Positions 37,862-47,631 of a stretch of 64,000 nucleotides of DNA are shown here, one piece after another. This stretch comes from Chersky-840 sp050011815. Lineage in GTDB: Bacteria; Actinomycetota; Acidimicrobiia; Acidimicrobiales; UBA8190. The notes under the pieces were generated by a model. The model ran no database searches. It was not told the DNA's origin and saw nothing but the letters and a program-made list of their open reading frames with translations. Location: contig JBEKIJ010000013.1 of the NCBI GenBank assembly GCA_050011815.1, forward strand, positions 62,001 through 126,000. Direction: 5' to 3'. Within the stretch, counting starts at the first letter, position 1. Each line of letters starts with the position of its first letter. The translations under genes were made by a program, and so were the position numbers.

Positions 37862-38863
37862 TCAGACGGTGAGGAGGTCGCGCGCGCCGGTGTCCGACGA
37901 CGGATGACGCAACTTCGACATGGCGCGCGCCTCGATCTGGCGGATGCGCTCCCTGGTGAGGTTGAAGTGCTCCCCGACCTCTTCCAAGGTGCGGGGCTCA
38001 CCACGGTCGAGCCCGAACCGCAACCGGAGGATCTCCCGCTCGCGCTCGTCGAGGGGCGAGAGCAGCCGATTGATCTCCTCGGGCAACAGAGACGTCGCGG
38101 CCACTTCGAAGGGTGACTCGGCCGACCGGTCCTCGACGACATCGCCGAGCTCGGCGTCCCCGTCCTCGCGCAGGGGTTCGGACAGCGAGAGGGGCTCGGC
38201 CCGGAAGCGCAGCGCTTCGATGAGCTTGTCCTCGGGCATCTCCACCTCGGCCCCGAGCTCGGCCAACGTGGCGGGCCGACCGAACTTGAGCTCGAGACGG
38301 GCCTGGGCCTTCTGGACACGGGCCAAGGTGTCGCCGGCGTGCACGGGGAGCCGAATCGTCCGCCCCGTGTTGGCGATGCCCCGGGTGATGGCCTGGCGGA
38401 TCCACCACGTCGCGTAGGTGGAGAACTTGAAGCCCTTGCGCCAGTCGAACTTCTCCACGGCGTGCATGAGGCCCAGGTTCCCCTCCTGGATGAGATCGAG
38501 GAGGGGAAGTCCCGACGCCTGGTACTTCTTGGCGATCGACACCACCAAGCGGAGGTTCGACTGGACGAATGTCTGCTGGGCCTGCTCGCCGGTCTGGACC
38601 TTGCGCTTCAGCTCACGCCGCTTGGCGGGGGTGAGGTCCTTGACCTTCACCGCCAGGTCCAGCTCGGCCACGCGGCCACCTTCGATGGTCTGAGCCAGCC
38701 GCACCTCGTCGTCCTTGGTGAGCAACGGGTATTGGCCGATGTCGGTCAGGTAGAGCCGGACCAGATCCTCCTCGTCGCGCTCGACCCGCTCCTTTGCCAA
38801 CGTCTCAACCCTTCGTCGGAACCATCCGGCGATCCGAGCCGGTGGTCGAAGCCGTGGGGCCAC
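37862..38863 (-). CDS. Primary-like (group 2, SigB/HrdB type) RNA polymerase sigma factor
   Basis: A 333-residue sigma-70 factor. Region 1.2 is DLVRLYLTDIGQYPLLT. Region 2 contains SNLRLVVSIAKKYQASGLPLLDLIQEGNLGL and FKFSTYATWWIRQAI for -10 recognition and melting. Regions 3 and 4 end with LDEREREILRLRFGLD followed by the helix-turn-helix HFNLTRERIRQIEARAMSKLRH. Length is close to mycobacterial SigB (no long N-terminal extension), so it is either a group 2 factor or a short primary sigma. The GTG at 38863 has AGGTGA 9 nt upstream. A different gene may encode the main sigma factor. Confidence 0.93.
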   Translation of the reverse strand: MAPRLRPPARIAGWFRRRVETLAKERVERDEEDLVRLYLTDIGQYPLLTKDDEVRLAQTIEGGRVAELDLAVKVKDLTPAKRRELKRKVQTGEQAQQTFVQSNLRLVVSIAKKYQASGLPLLDLIQEGNLGLMHAVEKFDWRKGFKFSTYATWWIRQAITRGIANTGRTIRLPVHAGDTLARVQKAQARLELKFGRPATLAELGAEVEMPEDKLIEALRFRAEPLSLSEPLREDGDAELGDVVEDRSAESPFEVAATSLLPEEINRLLSPLDEREREILRLRFGLDRGEPRTLEEVGEHFNLTRERIRQIEARAMSKLRHPSSDTGARDLLTV

Positions 38864-38928
38864 GCATGCAAACTCACCTGTGGATATCAGTTTACCGACA
38901 GGTCAAGACCCGACCCCTGAGACGGGGG

Positions 38929-39672
38929 TCACGCCGGTGGGGGATCGACCGGCGCCACCGGAGCGTCGGGCCCATCGGGCCACGGGACGAGCCCGGCACC
39001 GGAACCGGCGATGATCTCTTCGAGGCGCTGTTGATGGCCGGTGACCACGGCCACGTCGTGCGGGCGCCGCAGCAGCCCTTGGGTGAGCGCCTCGAGGGCC
39101 TGCCACTGCTCGGTCTCGTCGCGCAACACCAGTGTCAGACAGCGCGCCAGCGGCGCGTCGGCGACGGGCGACACTCGCCGGAGATGGAGGGTGTACCCCG
39201 TGACCAGCCGGGCCAGCACCACCCGGCCGATCCCGACGAGGCGCGGCAGCGTGCCCCCCGAGGGTGCGTCGCCCCCGGTGCCGGTGCCGATGAGGCTCCC
39301 ACCGGCGCCGGGGGCCTCGCCGACGGGGACGACGCCGGCCAGCACCCCGAGCATGCGGTCCACCTCGGCGCTCGGGGGCAGCACGAGAGCGGCGGGGTCG
39401 ACGGTGTCGAGGGCGGGGAGCCGGTCTGCGAACAACTCGGCGTGCCAGGCGTGCTGCTGGCTGTAGACGTCGAAGAGCAGCTGGGCCTCGGGGACGGACT
39501 CCGACGCCACCCACGAGCCGAGCACCTCGAAGAGCCGGCGTTCGACCCACTGGTACGAGCCCACCAGGCGCGCCTGCACCTCGAGCGACAACGTCGAGCC
39601 GCCCGACGCGGCCGCGCCGTCGAGGCCCCCGGGACCGAGCGCCAGGGACGCTGCCTCGAACCGGTCAGGCAC
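38929..39672 (-). CDS. Hypothetical protein, helical
   Basis: A 247-residue protein of unknown function. It is predicted mostly helical: LSLEVQARLVGSYQWVERRLFEVLGSW, then EAQLLFDVYSQQHAWHAELFADRLP, a Gly/Pro-rich linker at about 115-140, RLVGIGRVVLARLVTGYTLHL and CLTLVLRDETEQWQALEALTQGLL. The spacing of Glu and His residues in two helix pairs resembles ferritin-like diiron proteins, but I cannot confirm the ligands. The GTG at 39672 overlaps the nadE stop by 8 nt, so it is probably co-translated with nadE. A Pro-rich C-terminus ends the protein. Confidence 0.7.
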   Translation of the reverse strand: MPDRFEAASLALGPGGLDGAAASGGSTLSLEVQARLVGSYQWVERRLFEVLGSWVASESVPEAQLLFDVYSQQHAWHAELFADRLPALDTVDPAALVLPPSAEVDRMLGVLAGVVPVGEAPGAGGSLIGTGTGGDAPSGGTLPRLVGIGRVVLARLVTGYTLHLRRVSPVADAPLARCLTLVLRDETEQWQALEALTQGLLRRPHDVAVVTGHQQRLEEIIAGSGAGLVPWPDGPDAPVAPVDPPPA

Positions 39673-41494
39673 GGGGCATCACCCCGTCCTCGTCCCCCGC
39701 CCCTCGAGACGCCGACGTTGCCTCGGGGGCCGGATCCCGATAGCGGTTCGTGATGGGCATGCGCCGATCCTTCCCGAACGCCTTGGCCGTGATGCGCACG
39801 CCGGGCGGCGATTGGCGTCGCTTGTACTCGGCGCCATCCACCAGCGCGGCGACGCGCACGACGAGCGCGGGGTCGTACCCGTCGCCGGCGACATCGGCGA
39901 TGGACCGGTCGTGGAGGACCAGCGCCTCGAGCAACGGGTCGAGGATGTCGTAGGGCGGCAGGCTCTGGTCGTCGCGCTGATCGGGGCGCAGCTCGGCCGA
40001 AGGAGGCTTGGTCAACACCGATTCGGGCACGAGCTCGGTTCCCTCCCGGGCGTTGCGGTACCGGCACAACCGGTACACGAGGGTCTTGGGGACGTCCTTG
40101 ATCACGGCGAAGCCGCCGGCCGAGTCGCCGTAGAGCGTCGAGTACCCCGTGGCCAACTCGCTCTTGTTCCCCGTGGTGAGCACGATCCATCCCCGGGCGT
40201 TGGACACCGCCATCAAGACCACGCCGCGGATGCGCGACTGGAGGTTCTCATCGGTGAGGCCCGAGGGAGCGGCACCGAGCGCGGCCGAGAGGACGGAGGT
40301 GAAGGCGGCGTGCGCCGTCTCGATGGGGACGTCGTAGAGGTCGATGCCGAGCCGTTGTGCCAATGCGGTGGCATCGGTGACCGACCCCTGACTGGAGTAG
40401 CGCGACGGCATCGAGAGGCCGTGGACGTGCCCGGCACCCAGCGCGTCCACGGCGACAGTGGCCACGAGCGAGGAATCGACCCCGCCGGAGAGGCCGATGA
40501 CGGCGTCGGTGAACCCGTTCTTCTTCAGATAGTCACGGGTCCCGAGCACGAGCGCCTCGTACACCTCGGCCTCCTCCCCGAGCGGGGCGGCCACCACCGG
40601 TGCCCGCCGTTCGCCGCCGCCGCGGGGCACCCTGCTCACCACCGTCATCGGGAGGGTCACGTCGTGGCTCGGAGAGGGGACGGGCACGTCGACGAGGAGT
40701 GACGTCTCGACGAATCGGGGCGCGGCGGCGAGGACCCGGCCCGTGGCTTCCATGACGAACGAACCGCCGTCGAAGACCAGCTCGTCCTGACCGCCGACCT
40801 GGTTGACATAGGCGACGGCGCAGCCCGCCTCCGCCACGCGCTGGCGTGCCACCGCCATCCGATCAGCCTCGCGTCCGATCGAGTAGGGCGACGCGTTCAT
40901 GTTCACCACCAGACGGGCACCCCCGGCGCCCTGCCCTGCGACAGGCCCGTCCGGGAACCACAGGTCCTCGCAGATCGACACCCCCACGGGCAGGCCGGCG
41001 ATCTCATAGAGCTCGAGGTCCGTCGTCCCCGGCGCGAACCAGCGCTCTTCGTCGAACACCCCGTAGTTGGGAAGCCGGCGCTTGTGGTACACGCCGAGCA
41101 CCGCCCCACCCACGCAGATGGCGACGGCATTGCGGAGTCGCCGTGGCGCCCCCCGGATGGCGGCCTCCCGGGCCACGGCCCCCGCGCCCGCCGCGTGGGC
41201 CACGGCGTCGTCGACATCCTCGTCCCCGACGACGTCGACGAACCCGATCAGCGCCACGCACGCCGAGGTGGCCGCCGCCACCGTCTCGAGCGCAGCCAGA
41301 TTGTCGGCCACGAAGGCCGGCTTCAGAAGGAGATCCTCGGGCGGGTACCCGGTGATGGCGAGCTCGGGAAACGCGGCCACATCGGCGCCTTCGGCCTCGA
41401 CACGGGCCAGGACCTCGATGATGCGCTCGGCGTTCCCATCCACCTCGCCCACGACCGTGTCGAGCTGGCACAAAGCCAAACGCAGGTGGGACAC
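39665..41494 (-). CDS. nadE: Glutamine-dependent NAD+ synthetase
   Basis: NadE amidates nicotinate adenine dinucleotide to NAD using glutamine. The 609-residue protein has an N-terminal nitrilase-like glutaminase domain with the triad Glu in FPELAITGYPP, Lys in YHKRRLPNYG and Cys in VSICEDLWF. The C-terminal synthetase domain has LSGGVDSSL and TGNKSELATGYSTLYGD. Start GTG 41494, with TAGGAT 6 nt upstream and no Shine-Dalgarno (leaderless). It is divergent from glnE, with 51 bp between. It completes the NAD pathway begun by nadB and nadC in this window. Confidence 0.96.
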   Translation of the reverse strand: MSHLRLALCQLDTVVGEVDGNAERIIEVLARVEAEGADVAAFPELAITGYPPEDLLLKPAFVADNLAALETVAAATSACVALIGFVDVVGDEDVDDAVAHAAGAGAVAREAAIRGAPRRLRNAVAICVGGAVLGVYHKRRLPNYGVFDEERWFAPGTTDLELYEIAGLPVGVSICEDLWFPDGPVAGQGAGGARLVVNMNASPYSIGREADRMAVARQRVAEAGCAVAYVNQVGGQDELVFDGGSFVMEATGRVLAAAPRFVETSLLVDVPVPSPSHDVTLPMTVVSRVPRGGGERRAPVVAAPLGEEAEVYEALVLGTRDYLKKNGFTDAVIGLSGGVDSSLVATVAVDALGAGHVHGLSMPSRYSSQGSVTDATALAQRLGIDLYDVPIETAHAAFTSVLSAALGAAPSGLTDENLQSRIRGVVLMAVSNARGWIVLTTGNKSELATGYSTLYGDSAGGFAVIKDVPKTLVYRLCRYRNAREGTELVPESVLTKPPSAELRPDQRDDQSLPPYDILDPLLEALVLHDRSIADVAGDGYDPALVVRVAALVDGAEYKRRQSPPGVRITAKAFGKDRRMPITNRYRDPAPEATSASRGAGDEDGVMPRA

Positions 41495-41500
41495 GACGAA

Positions 41501-41506
41501 ATCCTA
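41501..41506 (-). promoter_or_regulatory. Probable -10 box of nadE (leaderless)
   Basis: TAGGAT on the minus strand, 6 nt before GTG 41494. The divergent glnE ATG (41546) has CATGCT 6 nt upstream, a weaker version on the other strand. Confidence 0.5.
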
Positions 41507-41545
41507 CCGGCACGCTCTGCGGCCTCAGCCTGGCATGCTGCGACG

Positions 41546-44350
41546 ATGGCCGAGCCGTCTCCCGGGGAACACGGGGCCGGTGACGGTGCCGCCCGAACGC
41601 GCACCGTGCCCGGGGCGCTTCTGAACCTGGCCGAATGTTCCGCTTCGCCCGAATCGTCGTCGAGCACGCTGCACCGGATCGCCGACGAGCACCCCGAGGC
41701 CACGGCGCGCCTGATGACGGGCTCCGAACCCACCCCCCTGGCTTCGGTGCTCGTGGCGGTGAGCGCGGCGAGCAATTCCCTGGGCCGGCTCTGTGTGGCG
41801 GACCACATGGCCCTGGAGGTTCTCGACGACCTGGACCGGCCTGTCCCGATCGACCCTTCGGACCCGGCCGCGCTGGCCCGCTCGAAACGACTGGAGATGC
41901 TGCGCATCGCGGCGCGCGATCTTCTCGGCCTCGACACGCTCGAGACGGTCGGAGCGGCACTGGCCGATCTCGCCCAACAGGTCCTCCACGCCGCGGTCCT
42001 GCTCTCCAACCCGGCGCGACCGATCGCGGTGATCGGGATGGGGAAGCTCGGCGGGCGCGAGCTCAATTACGCCAGTGACGTGGACGTCCTCTTCGTCACC
42101 GACGACGAGCCCGACGAGGACGCCGCCCGCCGCATCCTGCAGGTCGCCCATGGATGTTTCCGGATCGACGTCGACCTCCGACCCGAGGGGCGCGCCGGCC
42201 CGCTCACGAGGTCTCTCGACAGTTACGGGGCCTACTGGGCCCGCTGGGCGGCGACGTGGGAATTCCAAGCGCTGTTGAAGGCACGCGCCGTCGCCGGCGA
42301 GGGGGAGATCGGTGCCGCCTTCGAGAGCGCCGCCGCGCAGCAGGTGTGGGGAAGGAACTACAGCGCCGACGAGCTGGCCGCGGTGCGCTCGATGAAGGCC
42401 CGGGCCGAGGGGGTGGTGGCCCGCCGGGGCCTCCTCGGGCGGGAGATCAAGCGAGGCCCGGGCGGGATCCGTGACATCGAGTTCGCGGTCCAGCTCCTGC
42501 AGCTCGTGCACGGCGGACAGGACGCCGGGATCAGGGCGAGGTCGACGCTCGACGCGCTCACCGAGCTCGCCGGGGCGGGGTACGTGGCAACCGAGGATGC
42601 CGTCACGCTGGCCGATGCGTACCGCTTTCTCCGTACCGTGGAGCACCGGTTGCAGTTGGTGGAGGAAGAGCAGACCCATTCGGTCCCGGCCGAGCCCTCC
42701 GCCCGGCGCCGCCTGTCTCTGGTGCTGGGATTCGAGGACGATGCATCAGCCTCTGCCACCTCCCGCTTCGACGACGCGCTGCGCCTGTGCCAACGCGACG
42801 TGAGGACCATCCACGAACGGCTCTTCTTCCGCCCTCTCCTCGAGGCCTTCGCCACCGTCGAGACATCGCCCCGGACGCCCCCCGCCGCGTCCGGTCCACC
42901 CGGGGAGACCCCGGGCCCGGTCATGTCGGAGGCGGCGGTCGCTCGGCGCCTCGACGCCTTCGGGTTCTCCGACGCCATGCGCACGCGTGCCGCCGTACAG
43001 GACCTCGCCGGGGGCCTGACCCGCAGTTCCCGCCTCATGGCCCAACTGCTCCCACTCCTGCTCGACTGGCTGTCGCTCTCACCCGATCCCGACCTGGGCC
43101 TCCTGGGACTGCGCGATCTCGTCGTCCACGCCCACCAGCGCACGCTCCTGGTCTCCACCTTCCGGGAGTCCCCCGAGGCGGCGCGCCGGCTGTGCCTGTT
43201 GCTCGGATCGAGCCGGACGCTGGTCGAGGCCATCGAGCGCAATCCCGAGCTGATCCCCCTGGTCTCCGACGACGAGGCCCTCACACCGACCCCTCGCGAC
43301 GTCCTGGTCTCCGAGGCCGGTGAACGGCTCCATCGCAACAAGGACGAATCGTGGCGACGGGCCCAGCTGGTCCGGATGCGCCAGGACCAGTACGTGCGCA
43401 TCGCGGCGCGCGACCTCCTCGGCGTGGACGACGTCGTGGCCACCGGTCGGGCGATCACCGAGATGAGCGAAGCGCTCCTCGAGGCATCTCTCGAGGTCGT
43501 CAACCCGGGCATGCCGTTCTCGATCATCGGACTGGGCCGTCTCGGCGGTGCCGAGATGTCCTACGCCAGCGATCTGGACCTCCTCCTCGTGTTCGACGGT
43601 GCCGACGACCTCGAAGGCGAGCTCGTGGCCGAGGCGCTGCTCCATCTCGTGCACGGACCCAGCCCCTCGCAGCGCGTGGCCGCCATCGACCTCGGGCTGC
43701 GACCCGAGGGGGGTCAGGGTCGACTGGCGCGCGACCTCCAGGGGTACGCGGCGTACTTCGACCGCTGGGCCGAGACCTGGGAGCGTCAAGCGCTGGCGCG
43801 CGCCCGCGTCGTGGCCGGAGACCGAGCCTTGGGTGAGCGGTTCATGGCCCTGGTGGCGGAGTTCGTGTGGGGCCGTCCCCTCGACGATGACGAGGTGGCC
43901 GCCATCAGGCGGATGAAGGCCCGCATCGAACGCGAGCGCATCCCGTCGCGCGAGGACCCGCAGTTCCACCTGAAGTTGGGACGCGGGTCGTTGTCCGACA
44001 TCGAGTGGACCGTGCAGTTGCTCCAGCTCCGCCACGGCGTCCCCGGGGCGAGCACCAACACGGCCCTCGAGGTCCTCGGCGATCGCGGTCTGCTCTCTCC
44101 CGCCGACCTGGGGACGCTCCGAGACGCCTACCGGTTCTGCGAGCAGACCAGGAACCGCTGGCATCTGGTCGGCGCGCTGCCCGGAGGCGCCTCCCCCGGG
44201 GACGCCCTCCCCACCCAGGCCGACCAGCTCTCCCATCTGGCGAGGAGCCTCCGGACCACGCCCTCGGCGCTGCGCGACGACTACCGCCGGTTGACCCGAC
44301 GGGCCCGAAGGGTCGTCGATCGCGCCTTCTACGGGATCACCGATGGGTGA
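41546..44350 (+). CDS. glnE: Bifunctional glutamine synthetase adenylyltransferase/deadenylase
   Basis: GlnE attaches and removes AMP on glutamine synthetase in response to nitrogen status. The 934-residue protein carries two nucleotidyltransferase domains: the N-terminal has VIGMGKLGGRELNYASDVDVLFV, and the C-terminal has IIGLGRLGGAEMSYASDLDLLLV. RIDVDLRPEGRAGPL and AIDLGLRPEGGQGRL are the paired second motifs. The start ATG 41546 gives a Ser/Ala-rich N-terminus; upstream sequence in the frame overlaps the divergent nadE gene and is a shadow. glnA and glnB are not in the window. Confidence 0.95.
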   Translation: MAEPSPGEHGAGDGAARTRTVPGALLNLAECSASPESSSSTLHRIADEHPEATARLMTGSEPTPLASVLVAVSAASNSLGRLCVADHMALEVLDDLDRPVPIDPSDPAALARSKRLEMLRIAARDLLGLDTLETVGAALADLAQQVLHAAVLLSNPARPIAVIGMGKLGGRELNYASDVDVLFVTDDEPDEDAARRILQVAHGCFRIDVDLRPEGRAGPLTRSLDSYGAYWARWAATWEFQALLKARAVAGEGEIGAAFESAAAQQVWGRNYSADELAAVRSMKARAEGVVARRGLLGREIKRGPGGIRDIEFAVQLLQLVHGGQDAGIRARSTLDALTELAGAGYVATEDAVTLADAYRFLRTVEHRLQLVEEEQTHSVPAEPSARRRLSLVLGFEDDASASATSRFDDALRLCQRDVRTIHERLFFRPLLEAFATVETSPRTPPAASGPPGETPGPVMSEAAVARRLDAFGFSDAMRTRAAVQDLAGGLTRSSRLMAQLLPLLLDWLSLSPDPDLGLLGLRDLVVHAHQRTLLVSTFRESPEAARRLCLLLGSSRTLVEAIERNPELIPLVSDDEALTPTPRDVLVSEAGERLHRNKDESWRRAQLVRMRQDQYVRIAARDLLGVDDVVATGRAITEMSEALLEASLEVVNPGMPFSIIGLGRLGGAEMSYASDLDLLLVFDGADDLEGELVAEALLHLVHGPSPSQRVAAIDLGLRPEGGQGRLARDLQGYAAYFDRWAETWERQALARARVVAGDRALGERFMALVAEFVWGRPLDDDEVAAIRRMKARIERERIPSREDPQFHLKLGRGSLSDIEWTVQLLQLRHGVPGASTNTALEVLGDRGLLSPADLGTLRDAYRFCEQTRNRWHLVGALPGGASPGDALPTQADQLSHLARSLRTTPSALRDDYRRLTRRARRVVDRAFYGITDG

Positions 44351-44392
44351 CGCTTCAGGTGTCACGCCGAGGGCCGACGAGAGCCGCACCAT

Positions 44393-44398
44393 TAGCAT
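44393..44398 (+). promoter_or_regulatory. Possible -10 box and mini-ORF in front of the histidine kinase gene
   Basis: TAGCAT, 7 nt before ATG 44406. This ATG opens an 8-codon frame (7 residues) ending TGA at 44427-44429, out of frame with the kinase start at 44434. A leaderless mini-ORF is possible; the evidence is weak. Confidence 0.3.
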
Positions 44399-44433
44399 TC
44401 ATCGGATGCAGTCACGGGAACGGTCCTGATCGC

Positions 44434-46365
44434 ATGCCGACCCGCCACCGCCTCGAGCAGGACCGCCACGGGGACCCGGGTTCGGCCGAGCTGATCGACG
44501 CTGTGCTCGGCTTGATGCCCGATGCCGCCATCGTGACCGACGCCGAGGGACTGATCGTGGCGGCCAACCCCGCCGCCGAGTCCATCTTCGGCTACCCACC
44601 CGGTGCGCTGGCGGGGATCGCCATCGACACCCTCGTCCCCGAGCGGTTCCGGACCGAACATGCCCGGCACCGAGCCGCCTACGGCGCGCACCGCGTGCCA
44701 CGCCCCATGGGCACAGCCCCCGAGCTGTGGGCCCGACGTCTCGACGGGACCGAATTCCCTTCCGACATCAGCCTGGCCCCGCTCGACGCCCCCGAGCGTT
44801 CGCTCACGCTGGCCGTGGTACGCGACGTCACGGGCCGGCGCGCCGCCTGGGAAGCCGGAGCATGGCTGGCCGCCATCGTGTCGTCGTCCGAGGACGCCAT
44901 CGTCTCGATGGACCTGGGCGGCACCCTCACCACCTGGAACCCCGGTGCCGAGCGACTCCTCGGCTACAGCGCCGACGAGATCTGCGGTGAGCCGGTGTCG
45001 CGGCTGGTCCCCGACAATCTGCTCGTCGATATCGACGAGCAGATGGCCCGAGTCCGTGGAGGCATGCACCTCCCCACACGCGACACGGTCCGCCGCCACA
45101 AGGACGGGCACGAGATCGAGGTGGCGGAGGCGCTCTCGCTCATTCGAGAGCCGTCGGGCAATGCCACGGGCATCTCGGCGGTGTTGCGCGACATCACGGC
45201 GCGCAAGAGAGCCGAGCGCGAGCTCCGCCGGCTCCTCGTCGACGGCCAGCGGCGCGAGCGCTGGCTCGGGTCGATCTCAGAGGTCAGATTGTCGATGCTG
45301 GCCGGAGGCGGGCTCGAGCAGTGGTTGGCGCTCATCGCCCGGCGCGTGGCGGAACTCTCCGATGCCGACGGGAGCACGGTGAGCGTGGTGGTGGCGAACG
45401 ACGACACCCGCCTCGAGGTGATCGCCACCCACGGGGACCCGGTGCTGGACCTGCGCGGCCAACTCGTCTCGATCGAGGGCACCGCGGCGGGACGGGTCTT
45501 CACCACCGGGCGCACGACGGTCACCACCGACCCCTCCTCGGTCCTGGGCGTCGACCAGCCCGACGCCGTCCCGTCCGGACTCGGCCCCCTGCTCCTCGCC
45601 CCCATCACGACCTCGCACGGCAACGACGGCGTCCTGGGCGTCTTGCGCCTGGTCGGTCGAGCCGGGTTCAGCCCCGAGGAGATCCGGGTGGTCGAGAGCT
45701 TCGGCCAGCAGGCGGGCCTCGCCATCGAGCTCGACCGGGCCCAGAACGATCGGGAACAGCTCGCCATCATGGGCGACCGGGAACGGATCGCCCGGGATCT
45801 CCACGACCATGTCGTCCAGCGGCTCTTCGCCGTGGGCATGGCGCTGCAAGCCACCTCCCGGTCGATCTCGGACCCCCCGGCGCTCGAGCGGATCGGGGAG
45901 TCCATCGAAGAGCTCGACGCCACCATCCGCGACGTGCGGTCGACGATCTTCTCCCTGGCTCTGCGCACCAGTGACAGGGTGGGGACGAGCACCCGGGCCC
46001 GGCTCCTCGACGTGACCTCCATGGCGGCGCAGGTTCTCGGATTCCAACCCCGCCTCCAATTCGACGGGCCCGTGGACACCAAGGTGCCCGAGGAGCTCGT
46101 CCCCGATGTTCTGGCCGTGGTGCGCGAGGGCCTTTCCAACGCGGCCCGCCATGCCAAGGCCTCGCGGGTCGTGGTCCGGGTCGATGTCCACGACGACCTG
46201 ACCATCACCGTGACCGACAACGGGGTGGGAATGGGTGACACCACCCGGTCGAGCGGTCTCGCCAACCTGCGGGCCCGGGCCGAGGAACGCGGCGGGTCGA
46301 TGACGGTGGGCAGAGCCGACAAACGCGGCACGCGCCTGCACTGGTGGGTGCCGCTGCCGAGGTGA
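44434..46365 (+). CDS. PAS-PAS-GAF sensor histidine kinase (HisKA_3/NarL-system type)
   Basis: A 643-residue cytosolic sensor kinase without membrane segments. PAS 1 (about 22-140) starts VLGLMPDAAIVTDAEGLIVAANPAAESIFGY. PAS 2 (about 145-265) has IVSMDLGGTLTTWNPGAERLLGY. A GAF domain follows at about 285-440. The HisKA_3 motif is RERIARDLHDHVVQRLFAVGMALQ with the phosphorylated histidine in LHDH, and the ATPase domain has VVREGLSNAARHAKAS and DNGVGM. This kinase class usually partners a NarL-type regulator; none is in the window, since the nearby kdpE is OmpR-type, so it is an orphan. The ATG at 44434 is used. Confidence 0.9.
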   Translation: MPTRHRLEQDRHGDPGSAELIDAVLGLMPDAAIVTDAEGLIVAANPAAESIFGYPPGALAGIAIDTLVPERFRTEHARHRAAYGAHRVPRPMGTAPELWARRLDGTEFPSDISLAPLDAPERSLTLAVVRDVTGRRAAWEAGAWLAAIVSSSEDAIVSMDLGGTLTTWNPGAERLLGYSADEICGEPVSRLVPDNLLVDIDEQMARVRGGMHLPTRDTVRRHKDGHEIEVAEALSLIREPSGNATGISAVLRDITARKRAERELRRLLVDGQRRERWLGSISEVRLSMLAGGGLEQWLALIARRVAELSDADGSTVSVVVANDDTRLEVIATHGDPVLDLRGQLVSIEGTAAGRVFTTGRTTVTTDPSSVLGVDQPDAVPSGLGPLLLAPITTSHGNDGVLGVLRLVGRAGFSPEEIRVVESFGQQAGLAIELDRAQNDREQLAIMGDRERIARDLHDHVVQRLFAVGMALQATSRSISDPPALERIGESIEELDATIRDVRSTIFSLALRTSDRVGTSTRARLLDVTSMAAQVLGFQPRLQFDGPVDTKVPEELVPDVLAVVREGLSNAARHAKASRVVVRVDVHDDLTITVTDNGVGMGDTTRSSGLANLRARAEERGGSMTVGRADKRGTRLHWWVPLPR

Positions 46366-46374
46366 CCTCGGCGG

Positions 46375-47544
46375 CTACTCCGACTGATCGGGCCCTTCGA
46401 TCGGCTCGACGTCGCGCCGGGCGATGACATGGACGTCGACATCACAGTCGGCCGCGAATCGCAGCACCCGTTGGACGACAGAGCCTTTGGTGAGCTCCTC
46501 CCAGCGACTCCGCCGGCTCGACCCCAGCACGATCTGGGTGACCTGGTGCTCGCGGGCGAAGTCGACGAGGGCTCGGGCCGGTTCGTCGCGGCTCAGCACG
46601 TGCCAGTGCGCTCCGAGGTCGTCGGCCAGCTTGTGCAACCCGTTGAGCTCGTCGTCGGACCTGACGTGTGACGATTCGCTGTTCGCCACATAGACGGCAT
46701 GCAGGTCCGCCTTGGTCCGAGCGGCGATGCGAGCGGCCCGGCGGATCACGGCGTCGGTACCGTGGGCGCCGGTGACCGCCACCATGATCCTCTCCCGGGT
46801 CTCCCACAGCGCGTCGGCATGACGATCGCGCAGGTACGCGAGCAGCTCTTCCTCTGTCTCGTCGGCCACGAACCGAAGGGCGAGCTCGCGCAGCGCCACC
46901 AGGTTCTCGGAACGGAAGAAATGGGTGAGGGCGTCGGGGACCTTCTCCGCCGGATAGATGTTGCCGTGCACCATGCGCCGGCGGAGGGCCTCGGGCGAGG
47001 AGTCGATGAGCTCCAGCTGGTCGGCCCGGCGGACGACCCAGTCGGGCACGCGCTCACGCACCCGTGTCCCGGTCATGCGCTCGACGGCGTCGGCGATGCT
47101 CTCCAGGTGCTGCACGTTGACCGTGGTGATGACGGCGATGCCGGCGTCCACCAGCTCCAAGACGTCCTGCCATCGCTTTTCGTGGCGACCCGATCCAGGG
47201 ACGTTGGTATGGGCCAGCTCGTCGACGAGCGCCAACTCGGGTTTGCGGGCGAGCACGGCGTCGATGTCCATCTCCTCGAACTGCGATCCCCGGTAGGCGA
47301 CGACCTTGCGAGGGACGACTTCGAGGTCGCGGATCAGCTCGGCGGTCCGGGGACGTCCGTGGGTCTCCACGAACCCGACCACGACATCCGCGCCACGGCG
47401 GTGTCGGCGCCAGCCTTCATCGAGCATGGCGAAGGTCTTCCCGACGCCCGCGACCGCCCCCATGTAGATGCGGAACCGACCCGTGGGGCCGACGGCGTCG
47501 GACTCAAGGTGCTCGAGGCGATCGGTCGGACCGTATTCGACCAT
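46375..47544 (-). CDS. Stand-alone KdpD N-terminal sensor (KdpD domain plus universal-stress domain)
   Basis: A 389-residue protein equal to the cytoplasmic N-terminal half of KdpD only. The KdpD domain has FRIYMGAVAGVGKTFAMLDEG (Walker A-like), VVGFVETHGR, ALVDELAHTNVPGSGRHEKRWQDV and ITTVNVQHLES. The universal-stress domain starts RIMVAVTGAHGTDAVIRRAARIAA and ends QIVLGSSRRSRWEELTKGSVVQRVLR. No membrane helices or kinase core follow. The ATG at 47544 matches the family start. It is divergent from the kinase half of KdpD at 47632, with 87 bp between. In Staphylococcus the universal-stress domain of KdpD binds c-di-AMP. Confidence 0.9.
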   Translation of the reverse strand: MVEYGPTDRLEHLESDAVGPTGRFRIYMGAVAGVGKTFAMLDEGWRRHRRGADVVVGFVETHGRPRTAELIRDLEVVPRKVVAYRGSQFEEMDIDAVLARKPELALVDELAHTNVPGSGRHEKRWQDVLELVDAGIAVITTVNVQHLESIADAVERMTGTRVRERVPDWVVRRADQLELIDSSPEALRRRMVHGNIYPAEKVPDALTHFFRSENLVALRELALRFVADETEEELLAYLRDRHADALWETRERIMVAVTGAHGTDAVIRRAARIAARTKADLHAVYVANSESSHVRSDDELNGLHKLADDLGAHWHVLSRDEPARALVDFAREHQVTQIVLGSSRRSRWEELTKGSVVQRVLRFAADCDVDVHVIARRDVEPIEGPDQSE

Positions 47545-47631
47545 GGTCCCCCATTGTGCCCTGTGCCCGAGGGGGCGGGAGCAAACCGCGCACCGGTATC
47601 GTTGAAGAGCGAAGGACACGAGGTAGAGCAC

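Noticed and set aside
46699..47631. Longer kinase frame starting inside the divergent KdpD N-terminal gene
   Set aside because: That part is antisense to a clear KdpD domain. ATG 47632 has a good ribosome-binding site.
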